DNA of 51,084 bases from an uncultured Acidobacteriota bacterium (GCA_903832295.1 CAILAZ010000053.1:1-51084), one strand, 5' to 3'. Positions 35,550 to 44,461 are shown, counted from the stretch's first letter. Notes: generated from the sequence alone by a model not told the origin. Translations and numbers: made by a program.

Positions 35550-37504
35550 ATCGTGCAATCCAACTCGCTACACTTTCTGCAGTCTTATTTATGAGTCTCT
35601 TGGCCAGTGCCCAACGCCAGACTGTAATCAACTCGGAACACGATCTGAGTGATGGCGCCGCGGATAGCCCGTCGGTTTGCTACTACTGCCATGTGCCGCA
35701 CGGCGCCAGCCCGTCCCTTGGCCTTTGGGGCCACCAGGTGACGACCGCGACTTTCAATATGAGCTATCCTTCCACGACGTACACGGAAGGCGCCGCCGCC
35801 ATCACCACTCCGTCGCCCAGCAGACTCTGCATGAGCTGCCATGACGGAACCATCGCGCTAGGCGCTGAGAACAATACGTCCACAGTCTTCCCCACAAGCA
35901 AGACGCTTGCGATTGCCGGAACCAATATGGGGACCGACCTGAGAGCGGATCATCCCCAGTCTTTTGGCACTTGGGTTAAGAACGTAACCAATCCAAATTT
36001 CGAAACCATGCACGACTCGCTCTATTCCTCAGGGACTACTTCGAATCCCGTCGTAAAGCTCTGGCGCGGGCGCGTTGAGTGTACGACCTGCCACGACGCG
36101 CACACTCCCAATAACGATGTGCATCGTCCATCGAAATTTCTCACTGCTGACAATACGAATAGCGCACTTTGCAAGGCCTGCCATGACGTAACCAGGAACG
36201 CTCCAAACGTCCTGGCTGGATGGACCATCAGCGCCCACAACGTCAGCGTCAGCACTGAAGGCGCGGCCAGCACCGGATATCAGAACGTAGCCCAGGGCGC
36301 TTGCATGAACTGTCACGTTCCGCATCGCGCCGGCTCAGACCGCCTGCTCCGCAAAGCAGAGGAACAAACCTGCTTCACATGCCACGCGGATACTACCGGG
36401 ACGCAGCCAGCGTGGGCGCAGGTGTGGGTGGGTAACGCCGACACAACCAAGTACATGCACCCAGTGCAGGCCACCGGTCATCAGCCGATTGAAGACTTGC
36501 TCTCCGCGGCCACGCCTCGTCACTCCGAGTGCTGGGACTGTCACGACGCCCATGCAATGAAGACCAGTAACACTTCCACCGCTCCACTACAGGCGTCCTT
36601 GGGCGCTGCGACCGGCCTGGATCAGTTCAAGAATCCGGTCAATCCTGCGGTACACACCTACGAAGTCTGCTTCAAGTGCCACGCAGACAGCACCAACAAG
36701 CCGCAGGGAACCGTCGCAAACTATGCGAAGTATGGATACATGCCGATGCGGCAGGTTGCGTCACACAATACGCGCCTTGATTTCACGTCCACCATCTCCC
36801 GGCATAACGTCGTCCAACAGAGGAGAACCGCCAATATCACTCCGGCGGACCGCTCCAATATTCTGAAGCTCGACAACAATTCAGGACGAGATCTGACTTC
36901 CGGATACATCTACTGCAGTGATTGCCACAGCGGTGATAGCCCGGCGAATGATGGCGGAACAGGTCCGAACGGACCCCATATCAGTTCGAATCAACACATC
37001 CTGGAGCGCCCGTACGAGCTGAATCAGGCCCCTGCGGCACCGGGAGCAAGCGTCATCTCGCTGGCAGTGCCCCCCAATGGAGGCGACCCGCTCACCGGCC
37101 CCTTCGCAATGTGCAACAAGTGCCACGACCTGGCAGGACTGCTCGGCGGAACGCTTCCGAGCGCCGGAGTCCCACAGGTGCCCGGTCCGAAGGATACGAT
37201 CTTCAAACATCACAATACGCATGTGGTCCAGGGTGGCATTTCCTGCGCAGTGTGCCACGCGCCTCACGGAGTGGACAGTGCAGACTCACAGCACCATGCC
37301 CACTCTATTAATCTTGACACCCAACTTACCGGTCCGGACGCAGCCACAGGAAACTGGAACATCGATACAGTGAGCCGTACCTGTTCTGTCTCCTGCCACT
37401 TTACAAACGACGACGCAACAGGGATTGGATTGAAGCACAACGCAATCTCGTATGATCTGACTTATACCTTCTTCGCTACGAAGGCTAAGTCTCAGAAGAA
37501 GTAA
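35546..37504 (+). CDS. Multihaem c-type cytochrome with 11 CXXCH and one CX3CH motif
   Basis: A 652-residue exported cytochrome. The signal peptide ends near LLASAQ; no lipobox. Canonical motifs in order are CYYCH, CMSCH, CTTCH, CKACH, CMNCH, CFTCH, CWDCH, CFKCH, CSDCH, CNKCH and CAVCH. Near the C-terminus RTCSVSCHF gives a CX3CH, which may bind a twelfth haem. The N-terminal third resembles the tetrahaem proteins upstream (CHVPHG, LCMSCHDG, VECTTCHDAH). Long spacers between motifs 8 and 9 and between 9 and 10 suggest non-haem folded segments. It ends the plus-strand cytochrome unit. Confidence 0.92.
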   Translation: MNRAIQLATLSAVLFMSLLASAQRQTVINSEHDLSDGAADSPSVCYYCHVPHGASPSLGLWGHQVTTATFNMSYPSTTYTEGAAAITTPSPSRLCMSCHDGTIALGAENNTSTVFPTSKTLAIAGTNMGTDLRADHPQSFGTWVKNVTNPNFETMHDSLYSSGTTSNPVVKLWRGRVECTTCHDAHTPNNDVHRPSKFLTADNTNSALCKACHDVTRNAPNVLAGWTISAHNVSVSTEGAASTGYQNVAQGACMNCHVPHRAGSDRLLRKAEEQTCFTCHADTTGTQPAWAQVWVGNADTTKYMHPVQATGHQPIEDLLSAATPRHSECWDCHDAHAMKTSNTSTAPLQASLGAATGLDQFKNPVNPAVHTYEVCFKCHADSTNKPQGTVANYAKYGYMPMRQVASHNTRLDFTSTISRHNVVQQRRTANITPADRSNILKLDNNSGRDLTSGYIYCSDCHSGDSPANDGGTGPNGPHISSNQHILERPYELNQAPAAPGASVISLAVPPNGGDPLTGPFAMCNKCHDLAGLLGGTLPSAGVPQVPGPKDTIFKHHNTHVVQGGISCAVCHAPHGVDSADSQHHAHSINLDTQLTGPDAATGNWNIDTVSRTCSVSCHFTNDDATGIGLKHNAISYDLTYTFFATKAKSQKK

Positions 37505-37510
37505 GCAGTC

Positions 37511-37545
37511 AAAAGGGGCATCGCATTCCTCGCGATGCCCCTGTC
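37511..37545 (+). terminator. Terminator hairpin between convergent genes, probably bidirectional
   Basis: GGGGCATCGC (37515-37524) pairs with GCGATGCCCC (37532-37541) over ATTCCTC. AAAA precedes it, which becomes a TTTT tail on the minus strand, so it fits best as terminator of the convergent TPR gene; it may also stop the plus-strand cytochrome unit. Confidence 0.8.
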
Positions 37546-37580
37546 TCAACTACTCTGTTCCTTCCGCTGGAATGCCCTCC

Positions 37581-38264
37581 CTACATCGGAGGCTTCATCG
37601 CTTTTCCCTCGGGCGCCATCTGTGTGTGTTTCTTAGCCTTGGCAATGGCATCCTCCACCTGCGCGCGCAGCGGATGCTTTGGGTTTGTCTCCAGGAGCTT
37701 CTGCCATAGGCTGATCGCACCCTTTGGGTCGCCCTGCACCTGCCACTTAAGCATGCCGAGATTGAACAGCGCGTCCGGGTAAGTAGGGTTCACCCGCAGT
37801 GCTCTGTTTAACGAAGCAATCGCCTTGTCTGAATTTCCGCCGTAGAAATACGCACTGGCAAGCTCCGTCAGAACCTCTGCATCCGGCTTCGCTGCAGCCG
37901 CCCGTTCAAAATACCCGGCGGCAATGTCGAACTGCCGAGTTGCAAAGTAGAGATTGCCGACCTCGGCCAGCTTTCCGGCATCGCTCGGGTTCTTCTTGAT
38001 CTCCTCCAGCAACGGTGCCGCCTTGCTGTCCGCCATCCGCTTCAGTTGCTCTGGATTGACGTTTGCCCCGGCATGGGGATCCCCTTCCTGAGCAGGCGCC
38101 TGGGCGGAGACAGCAGGGACCGGAGGGCGGGCTGGAACCGCCGAGCCCTTTGCGAGATATCCAATGGCGAGGCCCAACGCTAGGCTTGTAGCTGCAAGCG
38201 CATATGCCTGAATTGAGGTCCATCCCTTCGGCGTGGACCCTTGAACCTGTTCTTCGCTGTTCAT
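37581..38264 (-). CDS. Membrane-anchored TPR protein at the right edge of the cytochrome locus
   Basis: A 227-residue protein with anchor (about residues 19-40, containing GLAIGYLAKG), a Pro/Ala-rich linker, and TPR repeats (about 75-200). It is paralogous to the protein at 23277-23975: both have a W-T-S-x-Q-A-Y segment before the anchor, A-x-GY-L-x-x-GS after it, and then MAD-x-x-AAPLLE before the repeats. The two copies face each other across the cytochrome genes. It resembles CcmH/NrfG-type assembly factors; this function is inferred. GAGG precedes the ATG at 38264. Confidence 0.87.
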   Translation of the reverse strand: MNSEEQVQGSTPKGWTSIQAYALAATSLALGLAIGYLAKGSAVPARPPVPAVSAQAPAQEGDPHAGANVNPEQLKRMADSKAAPLLEEIKKNPSDAGKLAEVGNLYFATRQFDIAAGYFERAAAAKPDAEVLTELASAYFYGGNSDKAIASLNRALRVNPTYPDALFNLGMLKWQVQGDPKGAISLWQKLLETNPKHPLRAQVEDAIAKAKKHTQMAPEGKAMKPPM

Positions 38265-38707
38265 TCTGTGTACATCCTCGAAACGCTTTAAGAATTGACT
38301 TCGGGGCGAACTCAACAACATTGTGACATAGAGAGTGTCTTCGCGACCCCGGCACCCTGAACACCGATCAAGGGAATTCTCGGCTTGAAGTGAGTTTCGT
38401 CACACACCCTGCCGGGTCTCTCCAGTTAAGCTTGTGGTGTCCACATTGCGCAGACAATCCGGCATCGAACTCCGATACTCGCTCGAACTACTCTGGAAGC
38501 CCGCCTCCGGGTTCATCCGAGAGTCGGATCGTGAGTAATTACCCTCGATTATCGTGATTATTCATGCGTGATATGCCCCACAAACAAGGGGTGCGAGGAA
38601 CCTTGTTGCTGCTATGTGGCACAAACGACATAGCTTACGTATTGAATGCAATTGGCCCACCAGTTGCAATTCAAAACCATAGCTTTCTTGGAAGGTAGGA
38701 GCCCGGC
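38265..38707. promoter_or_regulatory. Divergent intergenic region between TPR gene and resB
   Basis: A 443-base non-coding stretch with lower GC than its flanks. It holds the strong sigma-54 match at 38652-38668, a second GG-N10-GC site at 38436-38449 lying inside the inverted repeat TGTGG-TGT-CCACA (38434-38446), and a cluster of CGTGA/T words at about 38528-38576 that could bind an activator. No gene is seen. Confidence 0.6.
38652..38668 (+). promoter_or_regulatory. Sigma-54 (-24/-12) promoter upstream of resB
   Basis: TTGGCCCACCAGTTGCA matches the consensus TTGGCAC-N5-TTGCA at 11 of 12 defined positions, with the obligatory GG and GC spaced by 10 bases. Transcription would start near 38679, 29 bases before the resB ATG. 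An NtrC-type sigma-54 activator is encoded four genes downstream, which supports the call. Confidence 0.78.
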
Positions 38708-40150
38708 ATGGGTGTGAAGACAATCTGGACAAAGGTGTACCAAACGCTCGCTTCAGTGCGAACGGGAATATTTCTTATCATCGTAGTTGGCGTAATTTCG
38801 GCGGTGGGGACGATCATCCTGCAGCGCCCCACATCAGAGCCGGGAGACATGCAGCGGGCTTATGCGCCTGAGACCCTTGCAATCCTCGACCGCCTTGGTC
38901 TCACCGACATCTTTCATGCCTGGTGGTTCCTGCTGCTGCTCTGCCTGTTCTGTGTTTGCCTGATTTTTGTCTCGGTGGATCGCTGGCCAAATGCGTGGAA
39001 GGTCTATGCCAAGCCGGTTCGGTTTGCCACTCCCGCATTCCGGGTGAGCCTTCCCCAGACGGTTCAGTTTCAAGTATCAGACGAGGTAGAAGCCCTGTCT
39101 CTGGCCGGGCGTGTTCTCGGTCGCTTCGGTTTCAACGCTCAGCCCGTAGCGGAAAACAACTCGAAGAGCCTCTTTGCTGAGCGCCAGCGCTTCTCCGTAT
39201 TCGCTGTTTACCTGGTGCACCTCAGCCTGCTCTGCATTTTTGCCGGCTACATCGTGGATGGAATCGTTGGCTACCGCGGCACGATTATGGTTCCAGAAGG
39301 GCAAGCCCTGGGAGAGATCACGCTGCGCGACAATCGCGGCGGAAACGTCAAGAAGGTACTCCCATTTCTTATCCGCTGTGATGGTGCAGGAGAAGAGACC
39401 TACGCCGACGGAAGCCCCAAGAAATGGTGGTCGAAGCTGACGCTGATCGAGAGCGGCAAGGAAACAGCTTCCAAAACAATCGTCGTCAACGATCCATTTG
39501 TGTACAAAGGCATCCGCATTTACCAGTCCAGCATGGGGCAGTCCAGCACGCCCAAGACGCTTACCTTCCTGGCAACGCCGACGGCCGGCGGAGCGCCCGA
39601 AGCGGTGGAAGTTCCGTTGAGTGGCAAGGCGGCACTCGCGGATGGGGAAAGTCTCAGCGTCCTTCGCTGGGTGCCCGACTACTACGTGCAAGACAATGAA
39701 GTTTATAAGAAGTCAGACGATGCGGAGAATCCGGCGGTTCAACTTGGCCTGACCAATGCGAAGGGGGAAACCAAGAAGCTCTGGATCCTCTACGCGCAGA
39801 TGAACAGCACGAAGGGGCAGGATGCACCCTACGAATTTGCCATCAAGGACGCGGCGTGGGCAAAGTTCACCGGCCTTGAAGTTTCGCACCAGCCCGGCCA
39901 GTTCGGCGTTTGGACGGGTGTGATTCTCATGGCATTCGGCCTGTTGATTGCCTTCTATACCCAGCATATGCGCATTTGGGCCACGATTATCGAGGACGGC
40001 AAAGGCGGGAAACTGCTCTGGTTGGGTGGAACGACCAACAAGAACCGTGATCGCTTCCAAACCAAGTTTGAATTGATATCAACAGCGTTGCAGGCGGAAC
40101 TCGGCGGCGCGGGCAAAGAAAACGCAGAAAATACGCTGACCAAGGCATAA
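38708..40150 (+). CDS. resB: System II cytochrome c maturation protein ResB (Ccs1)
   Basis: A 480-residue membrane protein of the ResB/Ccs1 family. Three membrane helices lie in the first third (about residues 17-37, 75-97 and 155-180), and one near the C-terminus (about 400-420). The large extracytoplasmic domain between them contains DPFVYKGIRIYQSS, typical of ResB. With CcsA it moves haem out and joins it to apocytochrome CXXCH motifs. ATG 38708 follows AAGGTAGGAG. The ccsA gene starts 30 bases downstream. The sigma-54 promoter just upstream suggests regulated expression, unusual for a housekeeping maturation system. Confidence 0.93.
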   Translation: MGVKTIWTKVYQTLASVRTGIFLIIVVGVISAVGTIILQRPTSEPGDMQRAYAPETLAILDRLGLTDIFHAWWFLLLLCLFCVCLIFVSVDRWPNAWKVYAKPVRFATPAFRVSLPQTVQFQVSDEVEALSLAGRVLGRFGFNAQPVAENNSKSLFAERQRFSVFAVYLVHLSLLCIFAGYIVDGIVGYRGTIMVPEGQALGEITLRDNRGGNVKKVLPFLIRCDGAGEETYADGSPKKWWSKLTLIESGKETASKTIVVNDPFVYKGIRIYQSSMGQSSTPKTLTFLATPTAGGAPEAVEVPLSGKAALADGESLSVLRWVPDYYVQDNEVYKKSDDAENPAVQLGLTNAKGETKKLWILYAQMNSTKGQDAPYEFAIKDAAWAKFTGLEVSHQPGQFGVWTGVILMAFGLLIAFYTQHMRIWATIIEDGKGGKLLWLGGTTNKNRDRFQTKFELISTALQAELGGAGKENAENTLTKA

Positions 40151-40180
40151 GCCGCAGGTCAACGCAGGAGTTATAAAGTT

Positions 40181-41596
40181 ATGTCAGATGCACGAGTGGA
40201 ACAGCAGCAGCGACCGGCAAGCGGAACTGTACTGCTGGTTCTGGTAGGACTTGGAATTGCCTTTGCACTGTTAGTCGCATTGCTGGCTGCGGCTAAGACG
40301 CACTCCGGGCCGATCTATGGAGAGGCCAACATGCTCTATGCGGCGCTGGTGCTGTACGCAGGAGCTGCCACGCTTTACATGGGGTATGGAGTCACCGGCA
40401 TTGAACGCTATGTTAATGCCGCATCGCTGCTGACCGCTGTAGGCTTCATCGCCAATACGGCAGCCGTGGCGCACCGCTGGTCGGTAGCGGGTCGTCCTCC
40501 TTTCTCAAACATGTATGAGATGCTCCTCAGTTTTGTCTGGACGTTGGCATTGCTGACGCTGATTGCCGAGCGAGCATACAAGGTCAAGATCATCGGATCG
40601 ATTACCATGCCGATCACCGTGGTCTCCGTGATCCTGATGCAGTTGCTTCCAAGCGATGTGCGTCCGCTGGTCCCGGCGCTTCAGTCCACCTGGCTGCAGG
40701 TGCACGTTACCCTGGCGATGCTCTCCTACGCAGCCTGCGCACTCAGCTTCGCGCTGGCCATGATGTTCCTGATCCAGGACAACATGAAAACCGAGTCATT
40801 CCAGGCGCTGACGTCCACCGGCATGGTTGCGATTTACGCATCCATGCTGCTTACGCGATTCCGCGGTGGAGCGCTCGGTGTAACCGCCTACGATCTGGAA
40901 GCCAAGTCGGAAGTCATGGTTTCGCGCGGGCACGCACTCTTCATCCGGATCCCCGACCTGGGCTGGCTTTACCTGATCGTGCTTCTCTCGGCGCTCGTGC
41001 CGCTCCTGCTCTACATCGTTGGCCAGTTGAAGAAGGACGAATCCTTCTTCGATATGGCGAGCAAGGGCATGTTCGTGACCTTGCTGTTACAGGCCGTTGG
41101 CCTGGCGATCTTCATCGCCCGCGTCAAGAACGGACGTTATGGCGCACCTGAAGCGGAGGGGCTCTACGCTACATCACTCCCTGCCAATCCCTTCCTCCTC
41201 GCCGGAATCGTGGGTGGAATCGTTGCCGGTCTGCTCTACCTGCTGCTGTTGTGGCGGCGTGAGGGGTTGCAGAAGATGATGCCTCCCGCAGATGTTCTGG
41301 ACAACGTCACTTACAAGATCATCTGCATTGCATTCCCGCTGCTGACCCTCATGATCGCTGCCGGAGCGTACTGGGCGAATCAGGCGTGGGGAAGCTACTG
41401 GAGCTGGGATCCGAAGGAAACCTGGGCGGCCATCACATGGATCGTTTACGCGGGGTACCTGCACATGCGCATCACCCGCGGATGGCGTGGTCGTCGCGCA
41501 GCCTGGTTTGCCATTCTGGGCTTTGCCGTGGTGATATTCACTTTCTTCGGAGTCACCTACCTGTTGCCAGGCTTGCACGCCTACGCTGCTGGTTGA
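40181..41596 (+). CDS. ccsA: System II cytochrome c maturation protein CcsA (CcsB/ResC type)
   Basis: A 471-residue polytopic protein of the CcmC/CcmF/CcsA haem-handling family. The tryptophan-rich haem-binding motif is [14 protein letters not shown] near residues 405-418, flanked by membrane helices. A histidine in [16 protein letters not shown] and one in [11 protein letters not shown] are at places where external and internal haem ligands are expected. It pairs with ResB to form the cytochrome c synthetase. GGAGTTATAAAGTT precedes the ATG. A strong terminator follows 16 bases after the stop. Confidence 0.94.
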   Translation: MSDARVEQQQRPASGTVLLVLVGLGIAFALLVALLAAAKTHSGPIYGEANMLYAALVLYAGAATLYMGYGVTGIERYVNAASLLTAVGFIANTAAVAHRWSVAGRPPFSNMYEMLLSFVWTLALLTLIAERAYKVKIIGSITMPITVVSVILMQLLPSDVRPLVPALQSTWLQVHVTLAMLSYAACALSFALAMMFLIQDNMKTESFQALTSTGMVAIYASMLLTRFRGGALGVTAYDLEAKSEVMVSRGHALFIRIPDLGWLYLIVLLSALVPLLLYIVGQLKKDESFFDMASKGMFVTLLLQAVGLAIFIARVKNGRYGAPEAEGLYATSLPANPFLLAGIVGGIVAGLLYLLLLWRREGLQKMMPPADVLDNVTYKIICIAFPLLTLMIAAGAYWANQAWGSYWSWDPKETWAAITWIVYAGYLHMRITRGWRGRRAAWFAILGFAVVIFTFFGVTYLLPGLHAYAAG

Positions 41597-41611
41597 TCTG
41601 GTATTGTAAAC

Positions 41612-41643
41612 AAGGCCGCCGCGCTCGCCGCGACGGCCTTTTT
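41612..41643 (+). terminator. Rho-independent terminator after ccsA
   Basis: AAGGCCG (41612-41618) pairs with CGGCCTT (41634-41640), with an inner CGCG/CGCG stem and a T run of five. It ends the resB-ccsA unit. Confidence 0.9.
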
Positions 41644-41738
41644 CGTGATCGGCAGACGTGTTCCGCGTGCATCGGGTCCATTTTGCGTTTGCCTTCATCG
41701 CCGGGATAATAAGGAACAGCACTAATTCAGGAGGTCGG

Positions 41739-42794
41739 GTGACTCGGGTTCGGCTGAACTGGCAAATCAAGACACTCCTTCCCGTGGCGCTGGTCCTGCT
41801 CAACGGACTGCTGCTCTTTGTCCTTGTGACCCTTACCCTGCAGGATCCTTTGCGCAACCGGGTTCTGGCGGTGGCCGTTGCCGGCGCGGTCGCGATCTGC
41901 GCGGTGCTGTTCATGGTGCTGGCCGTCATGATTCATCGTCCGGTCCTGGAACTTCAGAACAAAATTGCACGGGTGCGCTCCGGCGATCTCTTCGTAAACG
42001 TCGATTTTGCGGATCGCAATGACGAAATCGGAGACCTGGGCCGGCACTTCAACGAGATGGTGCAGCAGTTGCGTGAAAGCCGGGAAGAGATCGAGCGCCT
42101 GCACCGTACCCAGATGTCGCGCGCCGAGCACCTTGCAACCCTGGGTGAAATGGCGGCAGGCCTGGCGCATGAGATTCGCAATCCGCTTGCGGGAATTGCA
42201 GGCGTGATGGAAATTGTTGGGCGCGACCTGCCGCCGAACTCTCCAGCCATCGGCGTGCTGGGCGAGGTTCGGCATGAGGTCGTTCACATCAATAAGATTG
42301 TGAGCGAACTGCTGGAAATTGCGCGACCCAAACCACCGGTGTACCGCCTCGCCGATCTCATGGCAGTCGCTGAGCACGCGGCGCTGTTTGCGCGCGACCA
42401 AGCGTCTGCCCGGCACGTGATTCTGGAAGTCATCAAAAGCGACTCGGTCCCGAAGCTTGAGTTTGATAGCGGGCAAATTCACCAGGTGTTGCTGAACCTC
42501 CTGCTGAATGCAGTTCAGGCCTGTCCCGAGGAAGGATTTGTCCGTGTGGACTTCTCGACAGATGAAAAGACGGTGTCGGTGACAGTGGCAGATACCGGCT
42601 CCGGCATTCCACCCGAAGTGCTTCCCAACATTTTCCGTCCCTTCTTCACAACCAAGGGAAACGGAACTGGGTTGGGCCTTTCGCTGGCGCGCCGCATCAT
42701 GGAAGATCATGGAGGAAGAATCGAAGTGACGAGTGAGCAGGGTGAAGGAAGCAAATTCACACTGATACTTCCGAAAAACAGACCGACAGAGTAA
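41739..42794 (+). CDS. Membrane histidine kinase with HAMP domain
   Basis: A 351-residue sensor kinase. Two membrane helices (about residues 12-32 and 40-63) are separated by only a few residues, so there is no real external sensor domain. A HAMP domain follows (about 65-115), then the dimerisation domain with the phosphorylated histidine in GLAHEIRNPLAG and an HATPase domain with NAVQAC, DTGSGIPP and GTGLGLSLA. The GTG at 41739 lies four bases after AGGAGG. The sigma-54 regulator gene follows 87 bases downstream. With no external domain, the signal is probably sensed in the membrane or cytoplasm. Confidence 0.92.
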   Translation: MTRVRLNWQIKTLLPVALVLLNGLLLFVLVTLTLQDPLRNRVLAVAVAGAVAICAVLFMVLAVMIHRPVLELQNKIARVRSGDLFVNVDFADRNDEIGDLGRHFNEMVQQLRESREEIERLHRTQMSRAEHLATLGEMAAGLAHEIRNPLAGIAGVMEIVGRDLPPNSPAIGVLGEVRHEVVHINKIVSELLEIARPKPPVYRLADLMAVAEHAALFARDQASARHVILEVIKSDSVPKLEFDSGQIHQVLLNLLLNAVQACPEEGFVRVDFSTDEKTVSVTVADTGSGIPPEVLPNIFRPFFTTKGNGTGLGLSLARRIMEDHGGRIEVTSEQGEGSKFTLILPKNRPTE

Positions 42795-42881
42795 TTCCGG
42801 TCCCCAGAGTTCACGAAACCCTCTGCGATCAGGGCTCGTCCGTGATACTCTCAAAAGCCGGATTTAGAGTATTCGATATAG

Positions 42882-44375
42882 ATGCCGAGTGAAAAAGTCC
42901 TAATCGTCGATGACGAAAAACTAGTTCGTTGGTCCTTGCGCCAGAAGTGCGAGGAGTGGGGATACCAGGTATCAGAGGCGGAAAATGGTTCGGACGGGCT
43001 GCGCCTTGCCCGCAACGAATCACCCGATCTGGTGCTGCTGGACGTGCGTCTGCACGACATGAACGGGCTGCAGGTGCTCCAGCGACTGAAACAGGCCGGC
43101 GACGCGCGCGCTGTCATCATGATTACCGCCGATCCGCAATTGGAAGATGTAAAGCAGGCTCTCAAGCAGGGCGCGTACGACTTTATCGGAAAGCCCATTG
43201 ACTACGACGAACTCCGGGTCGCGGTCAAGAACGCGCTCGAAGCCACTCAGCTACGTTCCGAGAACGAGGTTCTGAAGAAGGAAGTCCTGCAGCGCCGCCG
43301 GGCCGCTTATCATGACGTGGTCGGCGAATCGCAGCGCATGCGGGACCTGATGTCGTTTGTGAACAAGGTCGCCTCCAGCGAAGCTACGACGATTCTCATT
43401 CAGGGAGAAAGCGGCACAGGCAAAGACCTCATTTCGCGCGCCATTCACTTTGAGAGCCGGAGAAAAGACCGTCCGCTCATTGTCATCAACTGCTCTGCCA
43501 TCCCTGAAACCCTGATGGAAGCCGAACTGTTCGGCCACGAGAAGGGCGCGTTCACGGACGCAAAGGCGATGAAGAAAGGTCTCTTCGAGCAAGCAGATGG
43601 CGGAACGCTCTTCCTCGACGAGATTGGCGAACTCTCTGGATTGTTGCAGGCCAAGCTCCTGCGGGTGCTGGAAGAGCAGGTGATCCGGCGAGTAGGAGGC
43701 GTGAAAGACCAGGAAGTGGATGTACGGGTCATTGCCGCCAGCAACCGCGACTTGGAGCGCGCTGTACGCGAAGGCCAGTTCCGCCAGGATTTGTATTATC
43801 GCTTAGCCATCATCTCCCTTTTTCTTCCGCCGCTCCGCGACCGCCGGGAAGACATCCTGCCGCTGGTGCAGTTCTTCATCGAGCGCTACAACAAGCGCTT
43901 CCGCAAGTCCGTTCGAGGCATCACTTCAGAGACGCGCGACTTGCTGAGCAAGTATGAGTGGCCGGGCAATGTGAGAGAGCTCAAGAACGCCATTGAACGC
44001 GCCATGATCCTGGAAGACGACGATCTGCTCCGTCCTGTGTACCTGCCATTCTCCGTTGGCTCGCCGTTAAGCAGTCTGACGGCGTTCGAAGTCTCTTCAG
44101 GTGGAAATGTCGCGGCGGGATCGATCCCCGGCATGCATTCCGAAATCCAGGTCGTCAATGGCAAGAACCTCCCGAGACTCTCCATTCCCGACGGGGGAAC
44201 AAGCCTGGAAGAGATCGAACGCACATTTGTAGAAATGGCCATGCAGCAGGCCAACCGCAATCAAACCCAGGCAGCTAAACTCCTCGATATCAGCCGCGAC
44301 GCACTGCGATACAAACTGAAGAAATTCGGGCTCATGCACTCGGAAGACGAAGAGGTAAGCGCCCCGCCGCACTAG
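42882..44375 (+). CDS. NtrC-family sigma-54-dependent response regulator
   Basis: A 497-residue regulator. The receiver domain (1-120) has the acidic pair in VDDEK and phospho-acceptor Asp in LLDVRLHDMNG. The AAA+ domain (about 145-385) has Walker A GESGTGKD and Walker B FLDEIGE. The sigma-54-contact loop reads GAFTDA where most activators have GAFTGA. A Fis-type helix-turn-helix ends the protein (QTQAAKLLDISRDALRYKLK). It pairs with the kinase upstream. A sigma-54 site upstream of resB is a likely target. No good ribosome binding site is seen before the ATG. Confidence 0.95.
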   Translation: MPSEKVLIVDDEKLVRWSLRQKCEEWGYQVSEAENGSDGLRLARNESPDLVLLDVRLHDMNGLQVLQRLKQAGDARAVIMITADPQLEDVKQALKQGAYDFIGKPIDYDELRVAVKNALEATQLRSENEVLKKEVLQRRRAAYHDVVGESQRMRDLMSFVNKVASSEATTILIQGESGTGKDLISRAIHFESRRKDRPLIVINCSAIPETLMEAELFGHEKGAFTDAKAMKKGLFEQADGGTLFLDEIGELSGLLQAKLLRVLEEQVIRRVGGVKDQEVDVRVIAASNRDLERAVREGQFRQDLYYRLAIISLFLPPLRDRREDILPLVQFFIERYNKRFRKSVRGITSETRDLLSKYEWPGNVRELKNAIERAMILEDDDLLRPVYLPFSVGSPLSSLTAFEVSSGGNVAAGSIPGMHSEIQVVNGKNLPRLSIPDGGTSLEEIERTFVEMAMQQANRNQTQAAKLLDISRDALRYKLKKFGLMHSEDEEVSAPPH

Positions 44376-44443
44376 GGGGTCTGCGAGCCTGAATCCGTCA
44401 AAATACACCAGCCAGGCACCGAGAATGGGGCTGCGCTTGGAGC

Positions 44444-44461
44444 AGGCCTTCCGGGCCTTTT
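44444..44461 (+). terminator. Possible weak terminator after the response regulator
   Basis: AGGCC pairs with GGCCT over TTCCG, followed by TTTT. The stem is short. Confidence 0.4.
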
